NCBI GenBank assembly: GCA_903821335.1
Contig: CAIJKV010000090.1
Span: 1 to 35,977, forward strand
Source of the DNA: an uncultured beta proteobacterium
GTDB lineage: Bacteria; Pseudomonadota; Gammaproteobacteria; Burkholderiales; Burkholderiaceae_B
Direction of reading: 5' to 3'
Length of the DNA: 35,977 bases
Shown here: positions 26,183 to 34,090 of the stretch, piece after piece
How the letters are laid out: the number at the start of each line of letters is the position of its first letter
Numbering within the stretch: the stretch's first letter is position 1
The notes under the pieces: generated by a model
What the model was told of the DNA's origin: nothing
Databases searched by the model: none
The model's input: only the letters and a program-made list of their open reading frames with translations
Made by a program: the position numbers and the translations under genes

Positions 26183-27823
26183 CTAGCTGATTTCGAAGCC
26201 TTGGTAATTATTTTTGGCAACCTGATCGCAAATGACTGTGTAGGCACCCAGGCCGCCCGCATAGGGCATGAACACCCGGGGTTTGCCGGGCACGTTTGCA
26301 CCGAGATACCATGAATGCTTGACCTCGGCCAGCAAGGTGGCATTGGCCGCGTCGGTGACCTGACCTTGCCAGTACTCGCTGGCCTCGTGTGTGGTTTGAA
26401 TCCGCTTCAGGCCGTTTTCCTGCATGTGGCGCAGGCAGTCCGTGATCCAGTTGACATGCTGCTCGATCGCGGGTGGCAAGTTACACAGGACTGAAGGGCT
26501 GCCGGGACCCGTAATCGTGAACATATTCGGGAATCCGGGCACCTGCAGGCCCAGGTAGGTTTTAGGTCCGGCATGCCAAACTTCTTTCAGCGTCTGGTGA
26601 TCGAGCCCCGTGATGTCCATGTTGAGTAGTGCGCCGGTCATCGCGTCAAAGCCAGTGGCAAACACGATGACGTCCAGTCCGTATTCCCGGTCGGTGGTTT
26701 GTATGCCCTGGGCGGTGATGCGTTCAATCGGAGACTCGCGCAGATCGACCAGCGTGACGTTGTCGCGGTTATAGGTCTCGAAATAATTTGAGTCGACCGG
26801 GGGGCGCTTGGCCGCGAAGGGATGGTCGATGTCGGCAAGCACGTCTGCAGTCTTTGGGTCGTGGACGATGCCACGGATTTTGTTGCAAATGAAGTCAGCG
26901 GCCGTTTTGTTGGCCGCGCTGTCGATCAGCAGGTCCCGAAACTCGGCACGGAACTGAAAACCGCCTTTTTGCCAGGCTGCTTCGTAGATGGCGTTGCGCG
27001 CTTGCTCTGGCAACTCCAGAGCCGAGCGATCCGTGATTTTGAACGCATGACCATTCGTATTGGTCGTCATGGTTTCATAAATTTCGTCTGCGTGTTCTTT
27101 TGCGTACTGTTTGAACTCTGCCGACAACGGATGATGGCGCGCGGGCAGGCTGTAGTTGGCCGTGCGCTGGAAGACCGTGAGGTGCGCCGCTTGCTCGGCA
27201 ATGATGGGGATGGCCTGGATGCCGGTCGATCCGGTCCCGATAATTCCCACCCGCTTGCCGGTGAAGTCGACGCCTTCATGGGGCCATTCAGCGGTGTGAT
27301 ACCAGTCGCCCTTGAATTCCGATAATCCTTCGATTTTTGGGACGTTGGCAGATGACAGACATCCTACTGCGGTGATCAGGAAGTGGGCACTGTACTGCTG
27401 GCCACCCGCAGTGGTCACCAGCCAGCGGTTGGTCGACGCGTCAAAGTGCGCCGAGTCCATCCGGGTGTTGAGTTCGATGTCGGGGCGCAGTGAAAACTTG
27501 TCTGCAACATAATTCAGATAACGCAAAATCTCGGGTTGTTGCGGATATCGTTCCGACCAGTCCCATTCATGCACCAGTTCTTTTGAAAAATAGTACATGT
27601 AGGAATGACTTTCCGAGTCGCATCGGGCACCCGGGTAGCGATTCCAGAACCAGGTGCCACCGACGCCGGAACCGGCTTCCAGAACCTTGGCCGTCATGCC
27701 CAGTTTGTCTCGCAGGCAGAGAAGTTGATACATGCCGGAAAAACCTGCGCCAACAATCAGTGCGTCGATCGTCTGTACAGAATGAGCGGGTTCGTTCTTG
27801 GATAGGTGTGGGGTCGGGTTCAT
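26183..27823 (-). CDS. Flavin monooxygenase, Baeyer-Villiger type
   Basis: From ATG 27823 the protein has 546 residues. It has an FAD Rossmann motif VGAGFSG (24-30), GTWFWNRYPGARCD, an NADPH Rossmann motif GTGSTG (196-201), and the Baeyer-Villiger fingerprint FxGxxxHxxxWP as FKGDWYHTAEWP (170-181). Such enzymes use NADPH and O2 to turn ketones into esters or lactones, and resemble cyclohexanone and phenylacetone monooxygenases. The substrate cannot be read from the sequence. An upstream GTG/ATG at 27919/27916 would add about 32 residues unlike the family; neither start has a good ribosome-binding site. The gene follows an exported hydrolase gene by 97 bases. Confidence 0.9.
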   Translation of the reverse strand: MNPTPHLSKNEPAHSVQTIDALIVGAGFSGMYQLLCLRDKLGMTAKVLEAGSGVGGTWFWNRYPGARCDSESHSYMYYFSKELVHEWDWSERYPQQPEILRYLNYVADKFSLRPDIELNTRMDSAHFDASTNRWLVTTAGGQQYSAHFLITAVGCLSSANVPKIEGLSEFKGDWYHTAEWPHEGVDFTGKRVGIIGTGSTGIQAIPIIAEQAAHLTVFQRTANYSLPARHHPLSAEFKQYAKEHADEIYETMTTNTNGHAFKITDRSALELPEQARNAIYEAAWQKGGFQFRAEFRDLLIDSAANKTAADFICNKIRGIVHDPKTADVLADIDHPFAAKRPPVDSNYFETYNRDNVTLVDLRESPIERITAQGIQTTDREYGLDVIVFATGFDAMTGALLNMDITGLDHQTLKEVWHAGPKTYLGLQVPGFPNMFTITGPGSPSVLCNLPPAIEQHVNWITDCLRHMQENGLKRIQTTHEASEYWQGQVTDAANATLLAEVKHSWYLGANVPGKPRVFMPYAGGLGAYTVICDQVAKNNYQGFEIS

Positions 27824-27920
27824 TTGACAACCATACCGCAAATCACTGCCAGGCGTGCGGGCGCTCGAACCATCGGTGTACAAGGCAATCTGCAACCTAT
27901 GCGACAGCCCGCTCATCACG

Positions 27921-28829
27921 TTATTTTTCGAGGTTGTTCATAAAATCGAGATAAAGTGCCCCGACTTGCGAGGTATTTTCCAGCATGGGCAGGTGTGCGG
28001 CGTTGGTGAGTTTAAATAGCTGGCCGTTCGGAAATTTCTTTTGTAGCGGTTCCGCACCCACGACATCAAAGATGCCGTCGTCGGTTCCCCACAGGATCAG
28101 CGTGGCAGACGGCGAACCGCGGCTGTCGATGATGACCCGACCATACAGGTTCACGATATTCCAGACCTGTTGATAGTGGCGATTGCGCTCAAGGTAATCT
28201 GCGATCAGACCATTTTTTACGGTTTCGGGGATTGTTGGCGGTTTGGCGAAAAGCAGGCGCATTTCCAGGTCAAACTGGTCAATCGTGATCGGTATGAACG
28301 GATTCACGCCGTGGTAGATGGCTTGCCGGGTGCCTGGGCCCCATTGTGTGATCCCCATGGGTGCGCCGATAAATGCCAGCGAGCGGACCTGTTCGGGGTG
28401 CTGCTGTCGATAAAGTACGGCGATGGCGCCTCCCATTGAACTGCCGCCCAGATCAAAGCGCGAGAGGCCAAGGGCACTCACAAAACGAAAAATCAGGTCA
28501 ACCTGATTTTCAAGTTTGTAATCCGTGATTGAAAACCCTGTGCTTTGGCCATAACCCGGCAGATCGGGCGCGATCACCGTATGGCCAGCGTCAGCCAGCA
28601 GGCAGGCCAGTGCGTTCCACTGCTCTTTTTGCGCAAAGAGACCGTGCAATAAGAGAATGTGTGGTCCCTGACCGGTTTGCATATAGGCAAGGGTGCCGTG
28701 ATCGATTGTGAGTGTCTTGGCTGCGAGGACGCACGCGGACTTGTCGGCGCTCGGTTCGGCCTGACAGTCTGCACCCAGGACAACTATCGAGATGATCGTG
28801 GCAACCAGGAACCTGTTTAGCTTATTCAT
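27921..28829 (-). CDS. Exported alpha/beta hydrolase
   Basis: The protein has 302 residues. An N-terminal signal peptide (KLNRFLVATIISIVVLGA) with a likely cleavage after CQA near residue 24 predicts the periplasm. The fold signs are LLLHGLFAQKEQW (oxyanion HG, 62-63), PDLPGYGQST, the nucleophile elbow GSSMG (S131), the acid D250 or D255, and the catalytic H279 in NAAHLPMLENT. The substrate is unknown; it could be an esterase or a lipase-like enzyme of the proline-iminopeptidase/haloalkane group. Its ATG overlaps the nnrE stop by 4 bases, and the Baeyer-Villiger monooxygenase follows, suggesting but not proving ester hydrolysis. Confidence 0.88.
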   Translation of the reverse strand: MNKLNRFLVATIISIVVLGADCQAEPSADKSACVLAAKTLTIDHGTLAYMQTGQGPHILLLHGLFAQKEQWNALACLLADAGHTVIAPDLPGYGQSTGFSITDYKLENQVDLIFRFVSALGLSRFDLGGSSMGGAIAVLYRQQHPEQVRSLAFIGAPMGITQWGPGTRQAIYHGVNPFIPITIDQFDLEMRLLFAKPPTIPETVKNGLIADYLERNRHYQQVWNIVNLYGRVIIDSRGSPSATLILWGTDDGIFDVVGAEPLQKKFPNGQLFKLTNAAHLPMLENTSQVGALYLDFMNNLEK

Positions 28830-29476
28830 TCGAAATCTTCGTCCTCACGGGGTTCCTGATAGGGCAGACCCAGGGTTTGAACTTCCACCCGACCGGCATA
28901 TCCTTTGCTGATGGGCTCAATCAGGGCGCGGGTGGGCGCAATAAATGCCAATGTCCAGGTGGCCTGGACAGGGCGCCCAAGTAACTCGCCCGTGTCGGCA
29001 TGCAGCCCGCTTGGGATGTCAAGGGACAGCACCGGAATTTTCCAGCTGTTGACTGTATCAATGACGTCCTGCCAGGGGGATTCCAGCCGACGATTCAGCC
29101 CGATGCCAAAGAGTCCGTCGATGACAACGTCGGGTGCGACCTTGGGTAGGTCTGCACCCTCGGTTCCTTCAAGGTCGTGCCATGCTTGCAGCGCGGCCGC
29201 AGCGTCAGTGGGCAAAGGCGCGTCCAGTATTGGCATGACAACCTGGACGTTGTACCCTGATTCAACCAGGCGCGAAGATGCCACCAGGGCATCGCCGCCG
29301 TTGTTGCCGGGACCCACCAGTGACAACACCGCTGCCGTCGGCGGAAATCTGTCCATGAGGAATGACGCCGCTGCAGCGCCTGCCTCTAGCATCAACGGCA
29401 AATCATGTTCAAGGCCATCCTGTTCGATCTCGCGAATGGATTTCACACTAAGCGGCACGATCAGAGGAGTAGGCAT
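28826..29476 (-). CDS. nnrE: NAD(P)H-hydrate epimerase (stand-alone YjeF N-domain)
   Basis: The protein has 216 residues. Family motifs are VGPGNNGGDALVASSRL, DLEGTEGADLP, VIDGLFGIGLNRR, and LSLDIPSGLHADTGE. It interconverts R- and S-epimers of hydrated NAD(P)H, which form by damage or heat, so that the dehydratase can repair them. In many bacteria this domain is fused to the NnrD dehydratase; here only the epimerase part is present, with no NnrD domain in the window. It is the first gene of the minus-strand run and overlaps the next gene as ATGA. Confidence 0.9.
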   Translation of the reverse strand: MPTPLIVPLSVKSIREIEQDGLEHDLPLMLEAGAAAASFLMDRFPPTAAVLSLVGPGNNGGDALVASSRLVESGYNVQVVMPILDAPLPTDAAAALQAWHDLEGTEGADLPKVAPDVVIDGLFGIGLNRRLESPWQDVIDTVNSWKIPVLSLDIPSGLHADTGELLGRPVQATWTLAFIAPTRALIEPISKGYAGRVEVQTLGLPYQEPREDEDFE

Positions 29477-29547
29477 TTTCCAGGTAATCTATCAGGCCAG
29501 GCCATTGACGATCGGCGACGCGGCATTGGTCGCGTGTGCATCGCCCC

Positions 29548-30255
29548 TTAAGGCTTAGCTGGTTTTGCAGTGGTTGCAGGTTTTGCCCCTGTTGCAGGCT
29601 TTTTTAGCGCCTGGACTGCTGGCAAATCAATCAGTGCGTTGGTGATCGAGGCACTCCAGGACTTATAGCCAGCCCCGGTCAGGTGCTGCCCGTCGATTGT
29701 TTGCCATTCCCCGGGTTTTGAAAATGACAGCGAGTCAACGTAGATGCAGGGCGCTACGTTGGCAGCGAAGAACTTTGAGACAAACTCAACGCGTTTGTCA
29801 TTCTTTTTGTACTTGCCGCCTTCCTTGCCCCAAGGCGGACCTACCCAGACGCAGGTTGTTTTTGTCGACGCGATTTCCTTGGTCAGGGCAGTCGTGGTTT
29901 GCCAGGCCCATGTGCGCGGAAAGACTTCCTTGTCGTACGAGGCCATCGTGTCGCCAATAATGACCACCACGACATCAGGCTTGTCCGCTGAAATAAGGTC
30001 CTTGATCGGCTTGGTCGTCGCGTCAGGCCCCTGGAACTTGCCCGGGGCATTGCTGCGGCGCTCAGCGCCACAGGCGACCTGCGTCGTCTTGAGCCAGTCG
30101 CCCGCGCCTGCCCCACACGCCCCGACGGAATGCACGACGGCACCCTGTTTGGTCAGGTCATCAACCAGGGGATTGACAAGAAAATGCGACAGGGAGAGGT
30201 GGCTCTCGCCAATGACCAGAATCGAGAGACCGAGAAGGGCTGCAGCGGCTGCCAT
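29548..30255 (-). CDS. SGNH/GDSL-like hydrolase with unusual block III
   Basis: The protein has 235 residues. Block I is IGESHLS with the candidate nucleophile S18; block II contains GACGAGAGDW (45-54); the C-terminal DGQHLTGAGY (188-197) gives the D-x-x-H pair (D188, H191). Block III reads VVVIIGDTMAS, lacking the usual asparagine of the G-x-N-D motif. The tail (KPATGAKPATTAKPAKP) is low complexity. S18 lies too close to the N-terminus for a cleaved signal peptide, yet cysteines 47, 62, 135 and 170 suggest an oxidising compartment. An in-frame stop just upstream fixes ATG 30255 (AGGA 8 bases before). It may act on acylated surface sugars, given the divergent acyltransferase. Confidence 0.75.
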   Translation of the reverse strand: MAAAAALLGLSILVIGESHLSLSHFLVNPLVDDLTKQGAVVHSVGACGAGAGDWLKTTQVACGAERRSNAPGKFQGPDATTKPIKDLISADKPDVVVVIIGDTMASYDKEVFPRTWAWQTTTALTKEIASTKTTCVWVGPPWGKEGGKYKKNDKRVEFVSKFFAANVAPCIYVDSLSFSKPGEWQTIDGQHLTGAGYKSWSASITNALIDLPAVQALKKPATGAKPATTAKPAKP

Positions 30256-30498
30256 GGGTAATTTCCTAAACTAAAAGGTGAGCGTGTTGCCAGACATCAT
30301 GGCACCAATTACACAGCGAACATATATTTTACTCGGGTCGCGCGACGGAGTTGGTCCGTATTCTATTCTCGAGGGAGCCAGCCTATTCGAATTCCCTGCA
30401 AGGGTGCCGTCACCGGGGCCGCGTAAGCGAAATGCAATATTTACTTACAATGGCAAGTCATTTTAAGTGAACTCAGGGTTAAACCTATCCATGCTGTG
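30256..30498. other. Divergent intergenic region between SGNH hydrolase and acyltransferase genes
   Basis: 243 bases separate the two divergent genes. It is more AT-rich than its surroundings in places (for example around 30318-30333 and 30437-30455), as expected for promoters, but I find no convincing -35/-10 pair in either direction. It contains a 62-codon GTG-started frame (30278-30466) that I do not call a gene. Confidence 0.5.
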
Positions 30499-32505
30499 AT
30501 GAGCAACCAGCCAACCGTCGTAAAAATGCGTTACCGGCCGGAAATCGACGGGCTGAGGGCTGTCGCGGTGTTGTCCGTCATACTGGCCCACGCGGGTTTT
30601 GAGGTGTTCGGCGGCGGTTTTGTCGGTGTCGACATCTTCTTTGTCATCAGCGGCTACCTGATCACGTCTATCCTGATTGCGGACCTGCAAGCCGGCACCT
30701 TCAGGCTTTTAAATTTCTACGAACGTCGCACGCGACGCATATTGCCAGCCCTATTTGTCATAATGCTGGTCTGCTGGCCGTTTGCCTGGATGTGGCTGAC
30801 CACGGCAGACATGGAAAGCTTTTCGCAAAGCCTGATTGCTGTATGTGTCTTTGCCTCGAACGTGTTGTTCTGGAAAACGAGTGGCTATTTTGAATCGGCA
30901 GCCGAGTTAAAGCCACTGCTTCATACCTGGAGCCTGGCGGTTGAAGAGCAATATTACGTGTTCTTTCCCCTTCTGCTGATGTTGACCTGGCGGCTGGGTC
31001 GGCGCCGCGTCGAGGCCATGCTTTTCGTGATGGCAATTGGCAGTTTTGGCGCGGCGCAATGGGGGTCGGTTCACAAGCCGGCGGCGTCGTTCTATTTGTT
31101 GCCGACACGCGGATGGGAATTATTGATCGGCGCCCTGATCGCGTTTTATTTTTCCAGTCGCGCTCGCCCGACAGGCCACCACGCGGCACATCATATTGAG
31201 TCCGGCAACAACCATGCACGTCAGCACCCGGCACACCGCGTACGACTGGCGCAGTTAGGTAGCGCGACGGGACTGTTGATGATCCTGTACGCGATTTTCG
31301 CGTTTGACAAACAGACCCCTTTCCCGAGCGTGTACACCTTGGTGCCGACCCTCGGCTCCGGGCTCCTGATCCTATTTGCCAATGGCCAGACATTGACCGG
31401 TCGTTTGCTGGCCAGCAAGCCGTTCGTGGCACTTGGACTCATCAGCTACAGCGCCTACCTTTGGCATCAGCCACTCTTTGCGTTTGCCCGGCACGCCAGT
31501 CTTGAAGAGCCGGGCGGGATTTTGTTTGCCACGTTGACGGTCGCGGCGTTGCTGCTGGGCTATTTAAGCTGGAGGTTTGTCGAGACACCCTTCAGGACAA
31601 AAAACAGGTTCAGTCGCAGGCAAATATTTGTGTTTGGCATTGCCGGGACGGTGTTCTTCATTATCCTGGGCGCGGTGGGTAGTTTCAGCAAGGGTTTTGA
31701 GTATCGGTTGACAGCCGAGCAAAAAAAAATAATTGGTACCAGCCATTACGATTTTGGTGAAATGTACAGCGTTTCCAAGTGTTTCATGATGGACGAATCC
31801 AAGACATTCCGCGATTTTTCAGTTGACTGTAAACGGGTGGATGACCCGAGCGATGCACTGGTTTTGTGGGGCGACTCCTACGCCGCCGCCTTGTCGCCCG
31901 GCTTGCGCGCACTGCACGGCAACCTGATCCAATACACCGCGAGCGGTTGCCCGCCTGTCGTTGATACTGAGTTTCCTCAACGGCCCAACTGCGTGGAAAT
32001 CAATCGCTTCGTGATACGTGAAATTGAAAAGCTCAAGCCCAGGGAAATTTATCTCGCAGCCAACTGGCACACCTATCACCAAGAAGACGTGGCGCTCAGG
32101 CTGCGCAAGACCTTGCAAGTGATAAAAAATGTCTCACCGTCGTCGCGTGTGGTCGTGATTGGGGGGGTGCCACAGTGGGAACCCAGCCTGCCGGTCTATG
32201 CGCTAAGAAAGGGTGTCTCGCTTGATCGCGAGCAATATCTTTCCCTGCCCGCCTACAACATGCTCGAGAAAATGGACCATGAATTGAAGGAGACGGCCAC
32301 AACGCATGGCGCAGCGTTTTTTTCTGCACTGAACGCCCTGTGTCAGGACGACAAATGCCTGACGGTGTTGGCTACGCAGGACGGACGGGAAAATAGCTAT
32401 GAACTCGCTGCCTGGGATAATGGGCACTTGACCCGGGCGAGCGCGCTGTTGCTGGCAAGAAAGCTGCTTGAAGGCCGCCTCAAGGTCAAACCTGAGCACC
32501 CGTGA
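30499..32505 (+). CDS. Acyltransferase-3/SGNH fusion protein (OafA-like O-acetyltransferase)
   Basis: The protein has 668 residues from ATG 30499; a later ATG at 30526 fits the family start (MRYRPEIDGLRAVAVL) equally well, and neither has a clear ribosome-binding site. The N-terminal half (to about 375) is a membrane acyltransferase-3 domain with about ten helices, the conserved histidine H31 in VILAHAG and GVDIFFVISGYLI. The C-terminal half is a periplasmic SGNH domain with GDSYAAAL (nucleophile S460), an oxyanion asparagine in LAANWHTY, and DNGHL (D640, H643). This architecture transfers acetyl groups to O-antigen, capsule or other surface glycans. A cluster of seven histidines lies in a loop near residues 226-246. 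Confidence 0.9.
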   Translation: MSNQPTVVKMRYRPEIDGLRAVAVLSVILAHAGFEVFGGGFVGVDIFFVISGYLITSILIADLQAGTFRLLNFYERRTRRILPALFVIMLVCWPFAWMWLTTADMESFSQSLIAVCVFASNVLFWKTSGYFESAAELKPLLHTWSLAVEEQYYVFFPLLLMLTWRLGRRRVEAMLFVMAIGSFGAAQWGSVHKPAASFYLLPTRGWELLIGALIAFYFSSRARPTGHHAAHHIESGNNHARQHPAHRVRLAQLGSATGLLMILYAIFAFDKQTPFPSVYTLVPTLGSGLLILFANGQTLTGRLLASKPFVALGLISYSAYLWHQPLFAFARHASLEEPGGILFATLTVAALLLGYLSWRFVETPFRTKNRFSRRQIFVFGIAGTVFFIILGAVGSFSKGFEYRLTAEQKKIIGTSHYDFGEMYSVSKCFMMDESKTFRDFSVDCKRVDDPSDALVLWGDSYAAALSPGLRALHGNLIQYTASGCPPVVDTEFPQRPNCVEINRFVIREIEKLKPREIYLAANWHTYHQEDVALRLRKTLQVIKNVSPSSRVVVIGGVPQWEPSLPVYALRKGVSLDREQYLSLPAYNMLEKMDHELKETATTHGAAFFSALNALCQDDKCLTVLATQDGRENSYELAAWDNGHLTRASALLLARKLLEGRLKVKPEHP

Positions 32506-32545
32506 GGCGGCGACGGCTACGCACCGACCATCACCGGTTTGAACA

Positions 32546-33088
32546 TCACTTTGCCATCGAGCGACCCGAATCAGGTGCCTTGGCACATTTTTGCACGCGT
32601 TTTGCCACGGCGCGCTGGATGGAAACCTGATGTTTCTTAAGAAATGCCTCGCGGAAATCCTTCATCATCCCTGTCATGGCTGACGTGCTCCATGCGAGCG
32701 AAAACAGGCCAGAAAAAGCGATGATGAACCACAGCGAACGCCAGGTGCTCGGCAGAATGTTGCTCACCATGCCAAGCGTCGTGTAGCAACTTCCGGCAAA
32801 GATGACGGCGTCCCAGAGTTTGTCGGTGAGGCCCAGCGCCAGCATCATGATCCCCCAGAGGAAAATTTCGCAGATATGGGCAAAAGCCAGTACGGTAAAG
32901 CTTGCATACACATGAAAGAATACCGCGTTGTATCGACCGGTCGACAGGTTGCCCTGGGCGCTGATTTCACTGTGCAGCAAAATCCTGCTCAGGCAGATCC
33001 CGTGAAACAGCAGGATGATTGCCAGTCCCAGCAGACCAAAAAAAACATCCCTGGTCACCAAAAAAAAGCTGATCTCAAACGCGTCCAT
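32546..33088 (-). CDS. Small channel-like membrane protein (Ion_trans_2-like) with non-canonical filter
   Basis: From ATG 33088 the protein has 180 residues; GGAGGG is about 7 bases upstream, favouring it over a longer reading. Three hydrophobic segments lie at about 8-38, 57-87 and 115-139. Before the last is a pore-loop-like segment, VIFAGSCYTTLGMVSNILP (95-113), followed by a basic cytoplasmic tail. The TTLG (103-106) resembles the K+ channel filter region TTLGYG, but the following YG is MV, so ion selectivity, or channel activity itself, is uncertain. The nearest family I recognise is the small two-helix ion-channel group. It is encoded downstream of glsA on the same strand. Confidence 0.65.
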   Translation of the reverse strand: MDAFEISFFLVTRDVFFGLLGLAIILLFHGICLSRILLHSEISAQGNLSTGRYNAVFFHVYASFTVLAFAHICEIFLWGIMMLALGLTDKLWDAVIFAGSCYTTLGMVSNILPSTWRSLWFIIAFSGLFSLAWSTSAMTGMMKDFREAFLKKHQVSIQRAVAKRVQKCAKAPDSGRSMAK

Positions 33089-33145
33089 CACATACCCTCC
33101 ACGACCCGCGTGCGCACCCGCACCCATTACCCGGAACGAGACGAA

Positions 33146-34090
33146 CTAGGCACCCGGCACGCGATAGAGATTCAAGCCAAGCGCCTTGGCTACATGTGCC
33201 ACCATGCGCTGTCCGCGCACACTGTTTCCGACCGGATCCAGTGGTGGAGAAAACCCGGCGATCGCAAGCTGCCCGGGCATCACGGCCAGAATGCCACCCC
33301 CTACACCGCTCTTGCCGGGCAACCCCACGGTATAGGCCCAGTCCCCCGAACTATCGTAGAGGCCTTCCATTGTCATCTCTGCCAGAATATGTGGGATGTT
33401 GGCTGCCGTGAGCACACGTTTCTTCGTAATGGGGTTGATGCCGCCCGAAGCCAGTGTGGCACCCATCGTGGCCAGGTCAAGCGCTGTGATCAGGGTCGAG
33501 CATTGGCGCGTGTAGACGTCACACGCCTGCATCGCGTCTGAATACATCGTCCCGGCTGAATAGAGCAGCCAGGCGATTGCGCGATTATGAAAATTGGTGG
33601 TTTGCTCGGACTGGTTGACCTCGTCGCTGAGTTCGATCTGCCTGCCGGCCAGGTCACGCTGCATACCGAGGATGCGTGCCCAGCGTTCTTCGGCTGTCGA
33701 CGCCTTGACAAGACTCACGGTCGACATGGCTCCGGCGTTCACGAGCGGGGAGAGCGGTTTGTCGTCATGCAGTTCAAGCGCCATCACTGAGTTGAATGGC
33801 ATGCCGGTTGGGTCGGCGCCAACTTTCTGGCGCAGTGCGTCGGGGCCGATGTCTTCCATCGCGAGCGCCAATGAAAATACCTTGGAGATTGACTCGATGG
33901 CAAACGCGTATTTCGAGTCGCCAGCCTCGAACACCTGACCATCAGCGGTCACGACGGCCAAGCCGGCGAGTGTGGAAGGAACCGAGGCGAGATAGGGGAT
34001 GTAGCTCGCATTTGCCCCACCAGGTGTGGCGGCAAATAAGCTGTGCGCTTCACTGACCAGCGCGGCGATGGATTGGGTATCGGTGGTCAT
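33146..34090 (-). CDS. glsA: Glutaminase
   Basis: The protein has 314 residues, the usual glutaminase length, from ATG 34090 with AAAGGTGA about 5 bases upstream. The serine-dependent active site SISK (S67, K70) is in FAIESISKVFSLAL, and further family motifs are GMPFNSVMALELHDDKPLSP, NAGAMSTVSL, and LPGKSGVGGGILAVMPGQLA (20 residues). It hydrolyses glutamine to glutamate and ammonia in the cytoplasm. The start overlaps the stop of the upstream permease by 4 bases (ATGA), so the two are co-translated, as with E. coli ybaS-ybaT and the glutaminase-GadC pairs of acid-resistance systems. Confidence 0.96.
   Translation of the reverse strand: MTTDTQSIAALVSEAHSLFAATPGGANASYIPYLASVPSTLAGLAVVTADGQVFEAGDSKYAFAIESISKVFSLALAMEDIGPDALRQKVGADPTGMPFNSVMALELHDDKPLSPLVNAGAMSTVSLVKASTAEERWARILGMQRDLAGRQIELSDEVNQSEQTTNFHNRAIAWLLYSAGTMYSDAMQACDVYTRQCSTLITALDLATMGATLASGGINPITKKRVLTAANIPHILAEMTMEGLYDSSGDWAYTVGLPGKSGVGGGILAVMPGQLAIAGFSPPLDPVGNSVRGQRMVAHVAKALGLNLYRVPGA

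Noticed and set aside
26152-26343. Longer N-terminus (64 more residues) for the GT41 protein
   Set aside because: It would overlap the end of the monooxygenase gene by about 160 bases and lacks any resemblance to TPR proteins.
30278-30466. 62-codon GTG-started frame in the gap between the SGNH hydrolase and acyltransferase
   Set aside because: It has no good ribosome-binding site and atypical codon use. The region is better explained as a divergent promoter region. Conservation could reverse this.
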